From assembly GCA_017590115.1 (NCBI GenBank), contig JAGGNK010013558.1, positions 12,699,752-12,763,751 on the forward strand: DNA of 64,000 bases, written 5' to 3'. Below the pieces are notes generated by a model. That model was not told where the DNA came from. It saw nothing but the letters and a program-made list of their open reading frames with translations, and did not search any database. This DNA comes from Montifringilla adamsi. Its lineage: Eukaryota > Chordata > Aves > Passeriformes > Passeridae. Positions within the stretch are counted from its first letter, which is position 1. Each line of letters begins with the position of its first letter. This document shows positions 1-12,560 of this stretch, in pieces. The position numbers and the translations under genes are program-made.

Positions 1-3000
1 TGAGGAATGTGTTTGAGTTTGATTGCAGAAAATTGCAGTCCAATTGATTCCAGGTGTACCTTAGCTCTTTCACCATCTGATCCAGGCAGGAAAAAACAGA
101 TCCAGGCAGGAAAATACGCCTCAAATGGAGCTGAGCCTCCAGGCAAGGCTTTTATTTTAAGTCCCTGGGACTGTTGGAGGTTTCTCTGACCTGAGAGAAG
201 CTCAGCTGTTAGAAGAGAGCATTGTTATGGACCTGTCACAAAACAAAACAAACCAAAATTGCTGCTCCCTTCTTGCTGAGGAGAGGTGAACACTGAAGAG
301 GTGGCAGCATAAATTTACAGGTGGTTGTGGCCAGCCAGAATCCTGAGCTGTGGGAGCCAGAATCCTGAGCTGTGTTCCCAAGGAGGGAAGTGATGGAAAA
401 GGTGCTGTGTGTCCAGAAAGGGAGGGAAGAACCAGTGCAGGTCATTGGTGTTTTACTTTGGGCAGTGTTCAGGGGTTCCAGCTGCATCTTGTAGTGTGGG
501 AGCAGGGATGTCTGGGAGGAAGGAAGCACATTTTGGGTATGTGATTTATTAAAAAAATATGGATATTGATCTAGTACCAATATCCAGCTGTGACGGACAA
601 AAACTCTGTAACAGTTTAGAGAGTGTATGTTTGTTGTGACGTGGGCAGCCTGTGGGATAGCTCCCAAATACACACTGCAATTCGCAGGTGATTACAGAGC
701 CTTTTTATCCATACAAGTATTAAATACCCAAAATACAAATCCATATTCATAATTTTGGTGCATCCCATTCCCCGCTTCATATGCTAATTAGTTCAAAAGC
801 TATTAAGCATGTGTAGTTTGTTCCTTGAAATGGGTCAGTGGTGCCTTTCATGGGGAGGGGTCCCAAAATGAGGAAGTAAATGAAGTCTTCCTCGTTCTGA
901 CCTTTCTACCTTTTCAATTCAAATATGGCAAATGAACCCTTGGTAGAACTCCCATTCCCTGTCTTCACTTGGTTTCAGAACAAAGGAGGCCCACAATTGT
1001 GTTACGGTACTAAAAGCTATTTGTCAGTTTCTGTGTTCTTCATTATAAACCCATCTAACCAAACACTGTGTTGACAAGCAATCAGTTATTAGTTAACTAC
1101 TAACTCTTAACTTCATCAAGGCCTACCCATTTATTTTAATTAACTCCAATAAAGCTTATTTCTAACTAAAATCTTAGCTCCTCTAAAATCTCTAAATTCT
1201 TTAAGGTTTATGTCTCAAATACAGATCTGACTTTGGGTAGTTAGAACAGCTGATGAGCTGTGGCTTGTGAAGGAAGCTGCCCTCCCTCTGGTGCGCGGGG
1301 AATTGCCCTGGCCATGTGCTGGTGGGCTCTGCAGTGTTGGTGCTGCAGCAGCCGTGTGTGCCCGTGCCGTGGGTGGAGCACGCTGGCCCAGAGCCAGGGG
1401 CAAGGCTGTGCCACTCACAGTGACAGGTCATAGCCGGAAAATGCCATCTGAGCCTGAGCCATCCCCAAAGGAAGAGTGCTGGAAAGAGCGGAGCTTCATT
1501 TCCAGCCTTCTAGGGAGGGATTTAGCTGCTTCGGCCCAGCAGATATTTCTGCCTGAGAGGTGGGGTGGGAGTGTCCAGGAACACCCTAATGCTTTGGAGA
1601 CAGGAGGATCCCTCTCTGAGCAGTGTGTCTACTGCAAAAGTGGACAATTGTACATGCTGGAAACTGCAAGCACAGGAAGAACGCAGCTTTGCCTTCTGCT
1701 TTGGGCAGGCAATTACCTCTGTACAGAGAGGCCAAAAAAAGACTAATGAAAATCCCACCTTTGTAAATGCAGCAATTGGAAAGGTACCAGGCAGAGAGAA
1801 CTCCACGTGCTGCTGAACCAGCCTGAGACACCCCCGTGCAACACCGTGGTGACAATCACCTTTTGTTCTTCACATCCCTCTCTCTTTTGGCTGTTGCTGC
1901 CACAACTCTGAACTCTTTTTCTGCTTCATTTCCCCCGGCCCAGCTTTTCTCCTGCTCAGCAAACGTGCTGTGTGCTGAAGGACTCCTGTGGACTTTGCAC
2001 CCCTGAGGAAACCTTTTTGCCAGAGGAAACATCAGGGTGTTCATCTATGGCAGTGTGTAGCAGGAGCAAAAAGGAAAACACCTCTTAGGCAGGGTTTGAT
2101 TGCCAGCTGAAAATAAGCAAAGTGCCTGTCAGTGACATGTGAGCACAAAAAAAGCTTTGCAGATGGAAATAAAGGCAATGCTTTTTTCCTCTTCTCCTGC
2201 TCTGCCTTCCCTGCAGTGCCAGTGAGGCTTTGGCTTGTGGGCTGCAGAGCCGTGCTGTTCCCGAGCCTGTTGGATCTGGAGGCACAGTGCTCTTTGGACT
2301 CTTACGTATTTTCTGAAAATGGTGTCTAAAAGAGTAATGGGCACTTTGCAGAGCTCTAAATAGGCCAGCCTCTGTCCTGAGGAGCTGGCAACGCACGGAG
2401 GCAAGTGCCAGGGATGGGAGAACGGCTGCATCATACAAACCAGCTGGGGAGGTGGCACGTGGCCCACCTGATCAGTATTTTTCCATCACATTCTCATTCA
2501 GCTGCTCCTTGCCAACTTTCAGCTCTGTCACACTCCTCAAAAGGTTCTACTCTGGGTTTATTTAGCATGCTATTTATTTCCTAATTATAGAACTGAAGTG
2601 ACTGACCTCAGCCCTTCTGGGTACTGCTGTCCATCTTTTTGTCCCCTCTAGACCATAGACTCTGGTCTCCTCTAATGGCTGAAAGCCATTGCTAGAGACT
2701 TTATGACTCTTTTTTTTTTTTTTTTCTTCCCAAACCCGAGAGGGCTCAGACTGCTTGTACAGAGAGCATCACTGATCATTTCAGAGCAGATGGGCTATTG
2801 CATTCCCAAATTCTTTAGGCCAAAAGAGAAATGCCACTGAGCTGAGCACTTTACCAGGCTGTGTTCTTCTGCTTTTGTCCACAATTTCCCAGCAGCCAGC
2901 TCACTGCTTTTATCCCACATCCAGCCACAGCTGCTGCCCAGAGGAAGAGGTTTTAAAAACCACTCCCTGGCATCAGCAGTGCTGCTGGTCCTGCTTTTGT

Positions 3001-6000
3001 TTGCTCCATGTGCTCCATGGCACTTGAACCCTGCCTGGCTCCACAAACAAACTCAGTGGTCTGGGAGAAGGATGCATTTGTATCTGTAGTGCCATTACAC
3101 TACTGAATTTTCCAGGGAGTCTGGTTAGGTGAAATTCCTACCTTCAGGATACCTTCTGCACCAAAAGCTGAAAGGCTGAGCAGACCTGTTCCCTGCAGCC
3201 ATCTCTAATGTCACCTCTTGTTCAGTTAGAGCTGTTTCTCCCCCTTTCACACATTTTGGTAACTTAGATACAGCTGCAGGAGCCAGGCAGTGCTTTGGTG
3301 TGGCACCTGTCCCTAAAGCCACCTGCAGAGGCAGGGGGGTTTTGTGTAGGGAGGCTGGCATCAGAGCAGCAGGTGTCTGGCAAACAGTGAGAGCAGGGAG
3401 AGGAGGCATCTCTGGGGGAAAGCAGGATGGATTCAGATAAATGGATGTACTAGAGCCAGAAGGATGTATGAGCTTCTCCTGGAGAGTTTCCAAGATGTCT
3501 TGCTGAATAAAGGAAACCGCTGGTCTTCTGTTTAATCCCAAGTGGTCTGTCTGACATTTGCCACTATTGCCTCAGTGTGTTCCTGAGGTTGGAGTCTGGA
3601 AAGGCTGTGATTGTCCCACCTCAGAAAGCTGGCAAAGGAGTCTGCTCAGGCCACAGTTTTATGGGGGTTTTTTTTCAGTGGCTGCTTGCAAAATGCTTTC
3701 TGTGGAAGAGTTTCCATAGAAGTAGTGGTGCCTGAGGAGAATGCAGGGTTGTAATCCTGCAAACTGAAATGCTCAGTGCACTGAACAATGAGATTAGCAG
3801 CCCCTTGTAAAAATCCACATTTTAGTATTGCCTGAGGAATGGGGAAGAGCCTTTTCCTAGAGAGCAATATTCAGGAAAATAAATTGAGTGGGGGTGGAAG
3901 ATTGATTTTGTGCCAAAATAGTGGGAATTGGGATAGATCTGGGAGGAAGGGAGGGAGGGACAACACAACAGTGTTTGGATGATGGTGAGTACAAAAGAAA
4001 TTGTTACAGTTGTGATTTGGGAGAATGAGTGATGGTGTTTGGGAGCAGAGAGTCAGAGCTCTGTTTCCTGGAGGTGTAGAAGGAAGGCAGGGCTGAGAGG
4101 AAACAAGCTTGATGCTGGTGCAGGGACGAGGGTTGTGGGTGAGGATGGTTTGGCAAGGTGGGTAGGTGAGCAGGAATCTGCAAAGAGCAGGGGGGTGGGT
4201 GGGATGAAAGGCTAATCCAGAGCATCTCCATCTGCCTGATGGCTTCTTGGAGATGCACTGGCAGTCAACGCCAAGCAGTGAATGTCTGCCACCATGGCCA
4301 GGGGTGAGCTGGAGGTGACCACCCTTTTCCATGCACAGGCACCTGGAAGGCTGCAGATCAGTGTCGCAAGGAAACAAAGCAGCTGCAGAGCTACTGCACT
4401 CCATTCCTCTGGCTGACCTTACCTGGCTTTGCAGGAGCAGCACTTCCGTTTGTACCATCTCTGAGTTAAAGTATTTCATGGGCTGGAGGAAATAAACAGT
4501 GCTGCTGATGCTGTGTAATGACCCCATCTCCAGGCTGACTCCACCTTGGCTCATTGCGGGCTCCACCTTGCAAAACTGATGTCTCAACTTTTGGGAAATG
4601 ACGTCTGATTTGCCACACGTCTCCTCAGATCAGAGCTTTAAGATCCCGACCTCCAGAGTTCCCATGAAATCCATCCTGAGATTTGGCAGTAAAGCTGCAG
4701 GAGGATTTTGTCAGAATTATGAAGGGCTGGACGTGCAGGGAGCATGGCTGGATGTGTTGGGAGTGTGGCAGGATGGGAGGATGCATGGCTGAGTGATGAT
4801 GGTGAAGGTCCTTCCTTCCTTCCAGCTCAGGAAAGAGCTACCGCCCCGGTGGAGGCTAGAGGGTGCTGTGCTGCAGGGAATGGGTGTCCTCCTCCTTCCC
4901 TGCTCAGCATCCCTTCAGAGCCAGGTAGAAATTTGCAGGAAATGCTGCCTCTGAGCTGGGATGAAGACTAAGGTGCTGGCTGGAGTTAGGAACAACCTCC
5001 AGGGATTTTTTTCAGACCAGAATAGTTAATTAGTTCATTATTTAGCACCCACAAGGTGACATACAGAAAGGAAGAGTGTCTTTTCTCAGATGGGTGTAAA
5101 AGCAAAAAGTGGGCAAGAGGAGTGAGAAAATTAGGAACAGATCAGAAGATAAGGAAGCTGGGTGGAATAAAAGCAGAGAATAGAAAGGTGAAGAAAGAAA
5201 ATAAAAGGATAAAGAAAGAAAACAGAAGATGAACAAATGCAGAGAATCACATCCACTGCTGTGTCTAATTAAGGGCTTCAGACCTGCTGAATGATGAAAG
5301 GGAGAAAAATAAAGGAGTACTTCTTGCTTGCGGCAGCTGAGGCTGCAAAGCCCCTGGCTGATGGGGCAGGATCAGCTCCTGTTTACCCAGCTGAGGTGTG
5401 GCTAATCCTGAGCACCACAAAGAGCCGAGCTGAGGAGTGAGAAGAGGCCGGGGGGAGACAGGAGACAGGCCTGTGTTTGTACAGCAGCTGACAGGCAGCT
5501 GCAAGCCCAGGCAAAAACACGACATGCTCCCAAACAAGCAGCTCTGTGAGCAGAGGGCTGCTCCCTGGAAAGCCTGCCAGGAACCACAGGCAGCAGGAGC
5601 AAACGTGCCTCCTGCGTGGGGCTGCACGTGCTCTGCAAAACACAGCCCTGCGGTTGGGGGTCACTGTCCTCACAGCTGGCAGAGCTGCTCTCCTCTCCCT
5701 GCCTGCAGCAGGAGGGGCAGATGGGCAGGCGTAGCTGGAGCAGGAGGAAGCACAGGTAGATATGTTCTTATGTTCTCAGGTCTTGTAGAAAACAACCTAC
5801 CCAACGGGAGAAGATGCAGGCAGGCAACAGAGGAGGAAGACTGCAAATAAGCCCCATTCACAGATAAGGGGACTGCACCTCCCTCTGGGCCGTGGGGAGG
5901 TTCTTGGGTTCTTTCAGGTGAGTGGTGGGTACAGCACAGTGTCAAGAAGCCAGCCCTGCTCACAGAAATGACCCACATCAGATCTTGATGCAGGTGACCT

Positions 6001-9000
6001 CCATTCTGTTTTCTACCTCAGTCCTGAGGTGAATTAGCAAGGAGTGGAAGAGAACTTCCTAAATTGGACACAGATTACTACACAAGCCCCTAATAACTGC
6101 TCTGGCCCCACCACACGTGGTAAAGGAGGTGCTGGGGCTGCATCTGTGGGTCCCTGAGGGACATTTTAAAGAGGTACAAACAAACCTGGCCCAGAACATG
6201 GACCAAAGGGAATGCTGTGGTAAGCTGCAAAGCCCTGTTAGGAGCTGAGGGGCTGTTGAGCCCACATGTTTTCACTCTGTGTCTACTCTGGATGTCTGCA
6301 GCAAGTCACTGGTTTTACTGCTGGGGCTGTCAGGGCAGCAGCCCATTGCCAGCTGGGGACATGCAGAGGGACTTAGCACTGGAGCTGCAGCTGCTTAGCT
6401 CTCCAGGAACACTGGACAAATGCAGAATAACTGGGATCCACTATTATTAACTGATCTGTGGGGCAGAACAAGGAGATGAGATGGAACAGTGAAATGTGAA
6501 AATGCCTGGAGGGAGAGTTGATGGCAGAAGGCAAATGGGTTCACGCTCTAATAAAGGCTCTGTTGGAGGCTGGACAAAGTAGTTGGTGTGATGGGAGATC
6601 CCACTGAGAAGGAGAGGTGATTGCAGAGGACATATGGAGTATGACTAACAATGCCTGTTGTAAAAACATGTTGGTATAAACCTCCTGGCAGGGAGGGGGA
6701 AACACTTGGGAGCCTTTATAAGGGTCACACAACTAAGCGCTAGGAAAGATCCCTTGGAGGAAATTTGTGAAGCAGGTAGGGGAGATGGGTGGATACCCCT
6801 GCCCATCAGCCCACTCTTGTTTCTTCTAGAGAGCTCTTCACCACTCCAAACAGTGTGTATGGGAACTGTATGGCGACATCTGTGGATGTGCAGAGCTATC
6901 AGCTGGCTCCTTGCCTGGAAGTTGTTGTCGCTGCTGAGAAAGGAGGTAGCACAGCCCCAGGCAGAGTGCTCGGAGAGGACACAGCTGCCTGGCCATCCCG
7001 TGGCATCCCCTGCTCCAGCCTCGTGTCCCCCTGGGTGCGTGCTGCCCCTGGGACTGGCTACGTGCGCTTCTCCATGGCGGGGCTGGACACCCTGACCGGG
7101 CCAGAGCCCGGTGAGCCCGTGGCGATGGCTCTGACAGATGGCTTTCACTGAGGACACATGTCTGGCTTGGAGCTTGTTTTTATTCCCTTTTGAGGGAAGG
7201 AGGAGCCATGGGAGAGGAGTAACTGAGTGGCTGAGCCGGATCTCCTGGACACAGAGCGCGGTGCCAAACGAGCTCCTGCTGCGGTTTCCGCTGTGGCTCC
7301 GGAGGCTGCAGCCCAAGGGGCAGGAAGTGGTTGAGAAGGAGCTTCAACTGGTGTGCCAGCAGTGCAGGATCGATCCCGGATGTGAGAGAGACAGAATCAT
7401 AAGGGGAAGGCTCTGATGGGTCACGGGATGAGTGGGATGTTTGGCTCTTTGCCAGCACAGGAGCTCCTGCAGCAGCTCCAGCAGAAGGCACTGGTCACCA
7501 GGAGCTTCCTTCCAGAGCAGAGGTCCTACAGGAACCAACATCCTGCATTGGTGGTCACCAGCCCCTCCACCTAGGGGCACAAGTGGCTCCAGGTGGCCTC
7601 TGAGAGCTACTTTGGCCTGGGGGAACCAAGGGGGAATAAGGAGCTGCTTTTGAGGTGTGGTCACCCTGGATTCCCTCACAGGGTCAGGTGGGTGTGTGAG
7701 AGAGAGGAAAGTGTGCAGGGACTGATGCTTTCCTGCTACATCAGCCATGGTTGTGGTTACTGAAGTGTGTTTTAGAAGGCCACAAATATGCTTCTCTCCA
7801 GGAAGAAGAGAATCCTAGAGCTGGGGCAGTTCTCCCCTTGCCTGCCAGGTTCTGGGGGATCTGAGCAAGTGGGAGGTATAGAGAGGGTGGGACGGGCAGA
7901 GTTCAAACCTTCTCATTATGCTTTGAGATACAGAGATCAAAAGACAACTTTACAAATTAATAAGGCCTCCACCTGGGCAGAGCCTCTCTCGGCATGGATG
8001 GGCGGGAGGGGAGCTGCAGTAATGAGCAAACTGCCTCTTCTCCACCAGCCGGTAGGACAGGTTCTGGGCTCTTGCAAACAAACCCCGTGGTCTAGCTCGT
8101 TAGAGTTCATTAGTGTTGTTCCATATTCATACAGCATTAGCGCCATCAGGCCCATCTTTAATCAGACTGTGAGCTTGCCTTAAGCCCTGCAGGCGTTGGA
8201 GGACCTTCCATCAAGCATATGCCAGAAGCACATGCACCAAATTGGTGGCTTGAGTAAGGAAGGGTCTTGTGAGTGTGGTAATAGGGTGAGGATCAGAAAC
8301 CTGCCACGGAAACCCGGGTTATCAGAGGAACCTGGATAATAAAGCTATCAAGTACACAATTTAGTGCTTTGTGTCAAGGCAGGAGCTTGCAAAGAGCTTC
8401 CTGAAAAGGAACAAAAGAGCCATGGTTTATCTTCCTGTGGTATCTACTCAGTGCTCAGGCTGCTTGAAGTTTCTAATCCATCAGGGATTAAGCACCCTGG
8501 TGTACCACGGAGTGTGGGCTCTTGTTACAGGTTGGTGCTCCCAAGCAACAGGCTGCAGAGGGACGTGGACTGTGCCCCGTCTGTCCTGGGCAGTGCTCTG
8601 AGATGAGCACCACAGGGAGCTACCACCACAAAGGGCTTTAATCCTGGCCTGAGGTCGATGCTAATCCATCATCAGTGAGGAGACAGGTATTTCCCAGGGT
8701 AATTCCTGCTGTAGCATTTACAAATGACCTTAGGAAGTGGTGCTGTTACCACTGGCTGATGAGGCCAGTGTGTTAAGCCGCCAAGCCTGCATGTCTAGCT
8801 TTTGGATGGACAAAATAAAGGGAGATATGTCCTTCCCCCGAGCCCTTCCAGCCCTTGGTTTCCTATCTGCCAAATGAAGATGAAGGTAACACCTTTTCTG
8901 CTGGAGATAAGCATGGATAAATCCTTAAAGACTGCAAAGGATTCAGAGAAGGGGTTATATAAAGGTGCTTATATTAAGTACCTTACACAGACACACCAGC

Positions 9001-12000
9001 TCTAAGCTGGGTATAATCTTGTTTATTTAGGTTAGAGCAAAGGAGTTGAAGTTGAACTGGCTGGAATCTCATCTGAGCTCCGACAAGATCAGCAGCGGGC
9101 AGCAGAGCATAACCAGGGGATGGTGCTGCCCTTTGCCTTCTTCCTTTTAAATCAGAAAGTTTTACATATCCTGAAGGGCTCTCAGTAGCCTTATGGAGCT
9201 TTCCATGCCCCAAGGATAATCAGTTTGGTTTTTTGATTAGTCCTGAAGTTCCCGATTCCTAAACATTAGCATCTCTATGTGTACAGCTGTGTTTAAAGAA
9301 ACTATTACCCTTTTGGTGGAAAGGGCAGAGAGTGTGGAAGCCTTTTGTTCCTCAAGAAACTAAACAGAGAAGTCTGGCTACATGCAAGGATTGTCCCAGC
9401 CAGTGGATGTCTTCGGCAGCTGTTGGAAACCTCGTGCTGGTAGGGCAGCCGGCAGTGACGCTGGCTGGGGCTGCAGGACGTTAGAAATGCTGGCACAAGC
9501 CCTTGGTTATCCTGTTAGAGGGATTAAGAGCAGGCTGGGGCTTAATCCACTGCTGTGGTGCCACAGATCATTTCTCCTTCCCACTTGGAGTGGGTAACAC
9601 GTGTGGTGGGATGGGAGGTTTGATCCCACATGGCAGGAAACTTTCCCAGGGTCTGTGTTGTGGCCTGAACCACAACTTTGATCTCTAAAAGAGAGTTGTG
9701 CCTGTGAAGGATGAGGGCTACCTCTGTAAGGGATTTTTTTTGGACTCTCAAAACTGGGGTGGGAGAGGAAAACCATGTTGCAAGGAGTGTTGTGGGAGCG
9801 TTTTGGGTGGGGAATCCCTCTGGGGTGTAATAGCTGACTTTTGAGATAGACCTAAGCTAGTGAACTCCTTTACAGAACAGATAGTTGAAACAATAGGAGC
9901 TGCTACCCAAACCAAGATCGATTCACGGGATGAGCAGGGGGGTGGAGAGGCATCTTTGCTACCTGATTGTGGTGGGGAGAGGTCCTGTGAGTTTCTGAGA
10001 GGGAGTGGAGGGAAGGAACACTAAACTGTGCTGATACCAAAGCTGTCATTGCACATTCATCAGCCATGAGACGCACCCTGGTCAGTTTTATGGCAGATGG
10101 GGGCTTTATGCTTGGGCAAGGGATCACCTGTGCATTGTTCACCTCTCTTGTTCACAGAAAAACACCTTTGTATAAGCTGGAAAATAAATAAGATTGCATC
10201 AGAGAAATGCATGGCCCCCATCTTCATCTATTTTTCTCTTTATCACCCCAGCTACAGGAACGAGGCTGTCTGCTATCGGCACAGCTTGGAAAGGGTTACG
10301 CACAGCAGAATCTGGCAGATCTCTGCAGAAGAAACCAAACCCAGTGGTAAATGCTGCAATAGCAAGGCCTAAGTAGTCCCTGCAGAAGGGAGTGAAGTTA
10401 TGCCTGACCTTCGACCTACCCAACTCTTTCAAGTAGAGCCATCCCTTGCAAAAACTTGGCGGCTGTAGGAGCCCGGGCGTGGTGTTTGCCTGTGGGAGCT
10501 GTCTCTGTTCCTCCTTTCTTCCCTGTCCTTGACAGGTTGTTCCTTTCTCTTCTCTGCCACCCATATCCAGAGCTTTCCTCTGCCCGCTGGGACAGCAGAG
10601 ACACTTCCCTAGTGTAGTTTCTTGTGGGATGCCCCTCTCCATCGCATCATTCAAAGAGCCACTGGAACTTGCAAGTTGCACTGTCCCTGTGGAGAGCATT
10701 GCTCCATCTGGCCTCCACAACTCGCTTTTTAATATCCTTTCCCATGCACGCTCCTAGGACATTGGCATTCATGCCTCTGGGGACAGAAAGAAAACATTTT
10801 GCTTTCTGTTTTTAGAGAGGCTGATGCTTTTCCTGCAGCTCCCTCTGGGTCTTGCATTCTCTCTGAGACTAATCCAGGCAGTAGCCCCTCAAAAGGCCGA
10901 ACAAACACCCTTGTCCTAGTTGCTTGTGCACAGCCCTGGGAATCTTGCCCTGAGCTCTCCTCCTCCTGACCTTGTTTTCCTCGGAACACCACAGCAGTAA
11001 TTACCCTGAGGTTGAAGGGTTATTCGAAAGCAAGTACTGTGTCTTGTGTTCTCCCTCCTTTCCAGCTGTTGTTTCTCCCTACACTGGAGTTAAACTCTAC
11101 CTGGAGTTTTCTTTGTGTTGTTACTAATTTAGGGAAACACCAGCAGCGAGGGTGGTGGGTGTGGGTGGGAATACGTGTTCAGTTCCATGTGTTGCTCATT
11201 CTCTGGTGCCCTGAGAAGTCACCAGCACAGGGGAGCAGCTGGACCTGCCACTGGGTCTCTCCCTAGGGTGCTGCTTGTGCTCTGGATGCTCTCATGGGCA
11301 CTGCATTTGACCAAAGCATTAGTTGGACACTGGAGTGGAGGTGGCAAGAGTGGTCAAAGTGCATGGCATGCAGCTGGACTGCCCAGCTCACGGGTGGCTG
11401 CGTGGCTGCATTGCCAAAGGCAGAAATGTAGCAACACTCGCCAGAGTCAACACATAAATATGAGCAGCCCAAGTGTCTGAGGTGGGTTAGTTAATGCTGA
11501 AATGGAGGGTTTTGCAAGAAGTGATAAAATCAGCTTCACGTTTAGGAGGAGGAGAGTCTGGAGTGGATTTCCATGACAGGGTCAAATGATCCAGCATTCC
11601 TGTGCTGTGCAGTGCTCTTTTCCAAAGAATTTGCTGCTGAATATGGATTTAGCTTGAATATGCTTCCAGGGCTAAGTATGTTTTTGCCTTCCAGGCCAGA
11701 GCTCCCCACAGGGCACCAGCTCCTCTCAAAAGTGTGGCTGGGCTTTTCCAGCTCTTGGTGGCCAGGCACAGCTCAAAAATGAGCTAGTTTGTGGCCAAAC
11801 CAGTGGAGCTGTGGTGCAGTGCTTTGGGCAGAAAGCTCTTATGTCACTCCCAATCCCTTTCACATATTTGCTGGACCTGGCTGCAAGCTGATTTCCTTGA
11901 TGCTAGTTAGGAGGAACTTGGGAAAACCCCATGCCACTGGCATGCTGGATGACAAGGATGGCACAGGGCACTTGTGTTCACTGTCCATCCGAGGGGAAAC

Positions 12001-12270
12001 CCTCTCCAGCTTTCATCCCACCCAGGGAGAGAAAAGTGGGGTTTGTGCTACAAAACAGCTCTCCCTTTGCCAAGTGCTGGCAGCCCCCAGCACATACCGG
12101 TCCAACTCCGCACCCTCTGCCTGCCAGCCAGGGCCAGGAGCCATGGGCACTGCCAACCTCGGGAAGTCCCTACCGGCCACCCGAGGCCAAGATCACCCGA
12201 GCCAGCGGTCCCCCTCACTGAAGCATCATCAGCGTGCCCGCGGTGGCTCTCACTCCCAGGGACACCTTCG
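1..12270. other. Intergenic region upstream of MFGE8, no supported gene
   Basis: No open frame here shows a recognisable domain, a consistent chain of splice sites or a family match; the open frames are short and scattered on both strands. Visible items are a 19-bp direct duplication (334-352 and 356-374), a run of about 17 T near 2,711, and a purine-rich stretch at about 5,090-5,230. In other vertebrates the neighbour on this side of MFGE8 is ABHD2 in divergent orientation. That is known synteny only; I see no ABHD2 exon here. Confidence 0.6.
334..374. repeat. 19-bp direct duplication
   Basis: The 19-bp string gccagaatcctgagctgtg occurs at 334-352 and again at 356-374, separated by 3 bp. 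It is a minor local tandem duplication with no evident function. Confidence 0.8.
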
Positions 12271-12560
12271 CTGCCTTGCTGCCGTACCCCCCGCGCTGCC
12301 TGCCCCCCGAGGCTGCGGACCCTCGGCCGGGCAGTTCCCCGCCGGTCCCGCCCCGGGGGCGGGCGCGGAGCACGTGGGGCCGCGCCGGGCCGGGCTGAGT
12401 CACTGCCCGCCCCGAGCCGAGCCGAGCCGAGCGGAGCTGAGCGGCTCGGGGGGAGCGCACGGCACGGCTCGGGACGCAACATGAGTGCGGCTCGGTTGTT
12501 TCGGGTGCTGCTCGCCGTGGCGGTGGCGTTCCCACTGCTGCTGGTCGTGTCCGGTGAGTG
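12270..12560 (+). promoter_or_regulatory. MFGE8: CpG-rich promoter and 5' UTR of MFGE8
   Basis: A sharp rise in C+G and CpG content directly precedes and includes the first coding exon, as expected for a CpG-island promoter. A CACGTG E-box lies at 12,371-12,376 and a consensus AP-1 site TGAGTCA at 12,396-12,402. A short GAGCC-type pentamer repeat runs through about 12,413-12,440, probably in the 5' UTR. No TATA box is obvious, and the transcription start cannot be fixed from sequence. That these motifs are used is inference. Confidence 0.65.
12481..12553 (+). CDS. MFGE8: MFGE8 coding exon 1: signal peptide
   Basis: Encodes [10 protein letters not shown] followed by an A/V/L-rich hydrophobic core ending VVSG, a standard secretory leader. 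The donor gtgagt starts at 12,554; the exon ends in phase 1. Confidence 0.93.

Noticed and set aside
10199..10720. 173-codon minus-strand open frame with a hydrophobic middle
   Set aside because: I could not match it to any family and saw no flanking splice sites in phase. It is probably chance.
11974..12480. In-frame open extension upstream of the MFGE8 ATG
   Set aside because: The frame is open by chance in CpG-rich DNA. The chosen Met starts a good signal peptide with A at -3, and the upstream residues look random.
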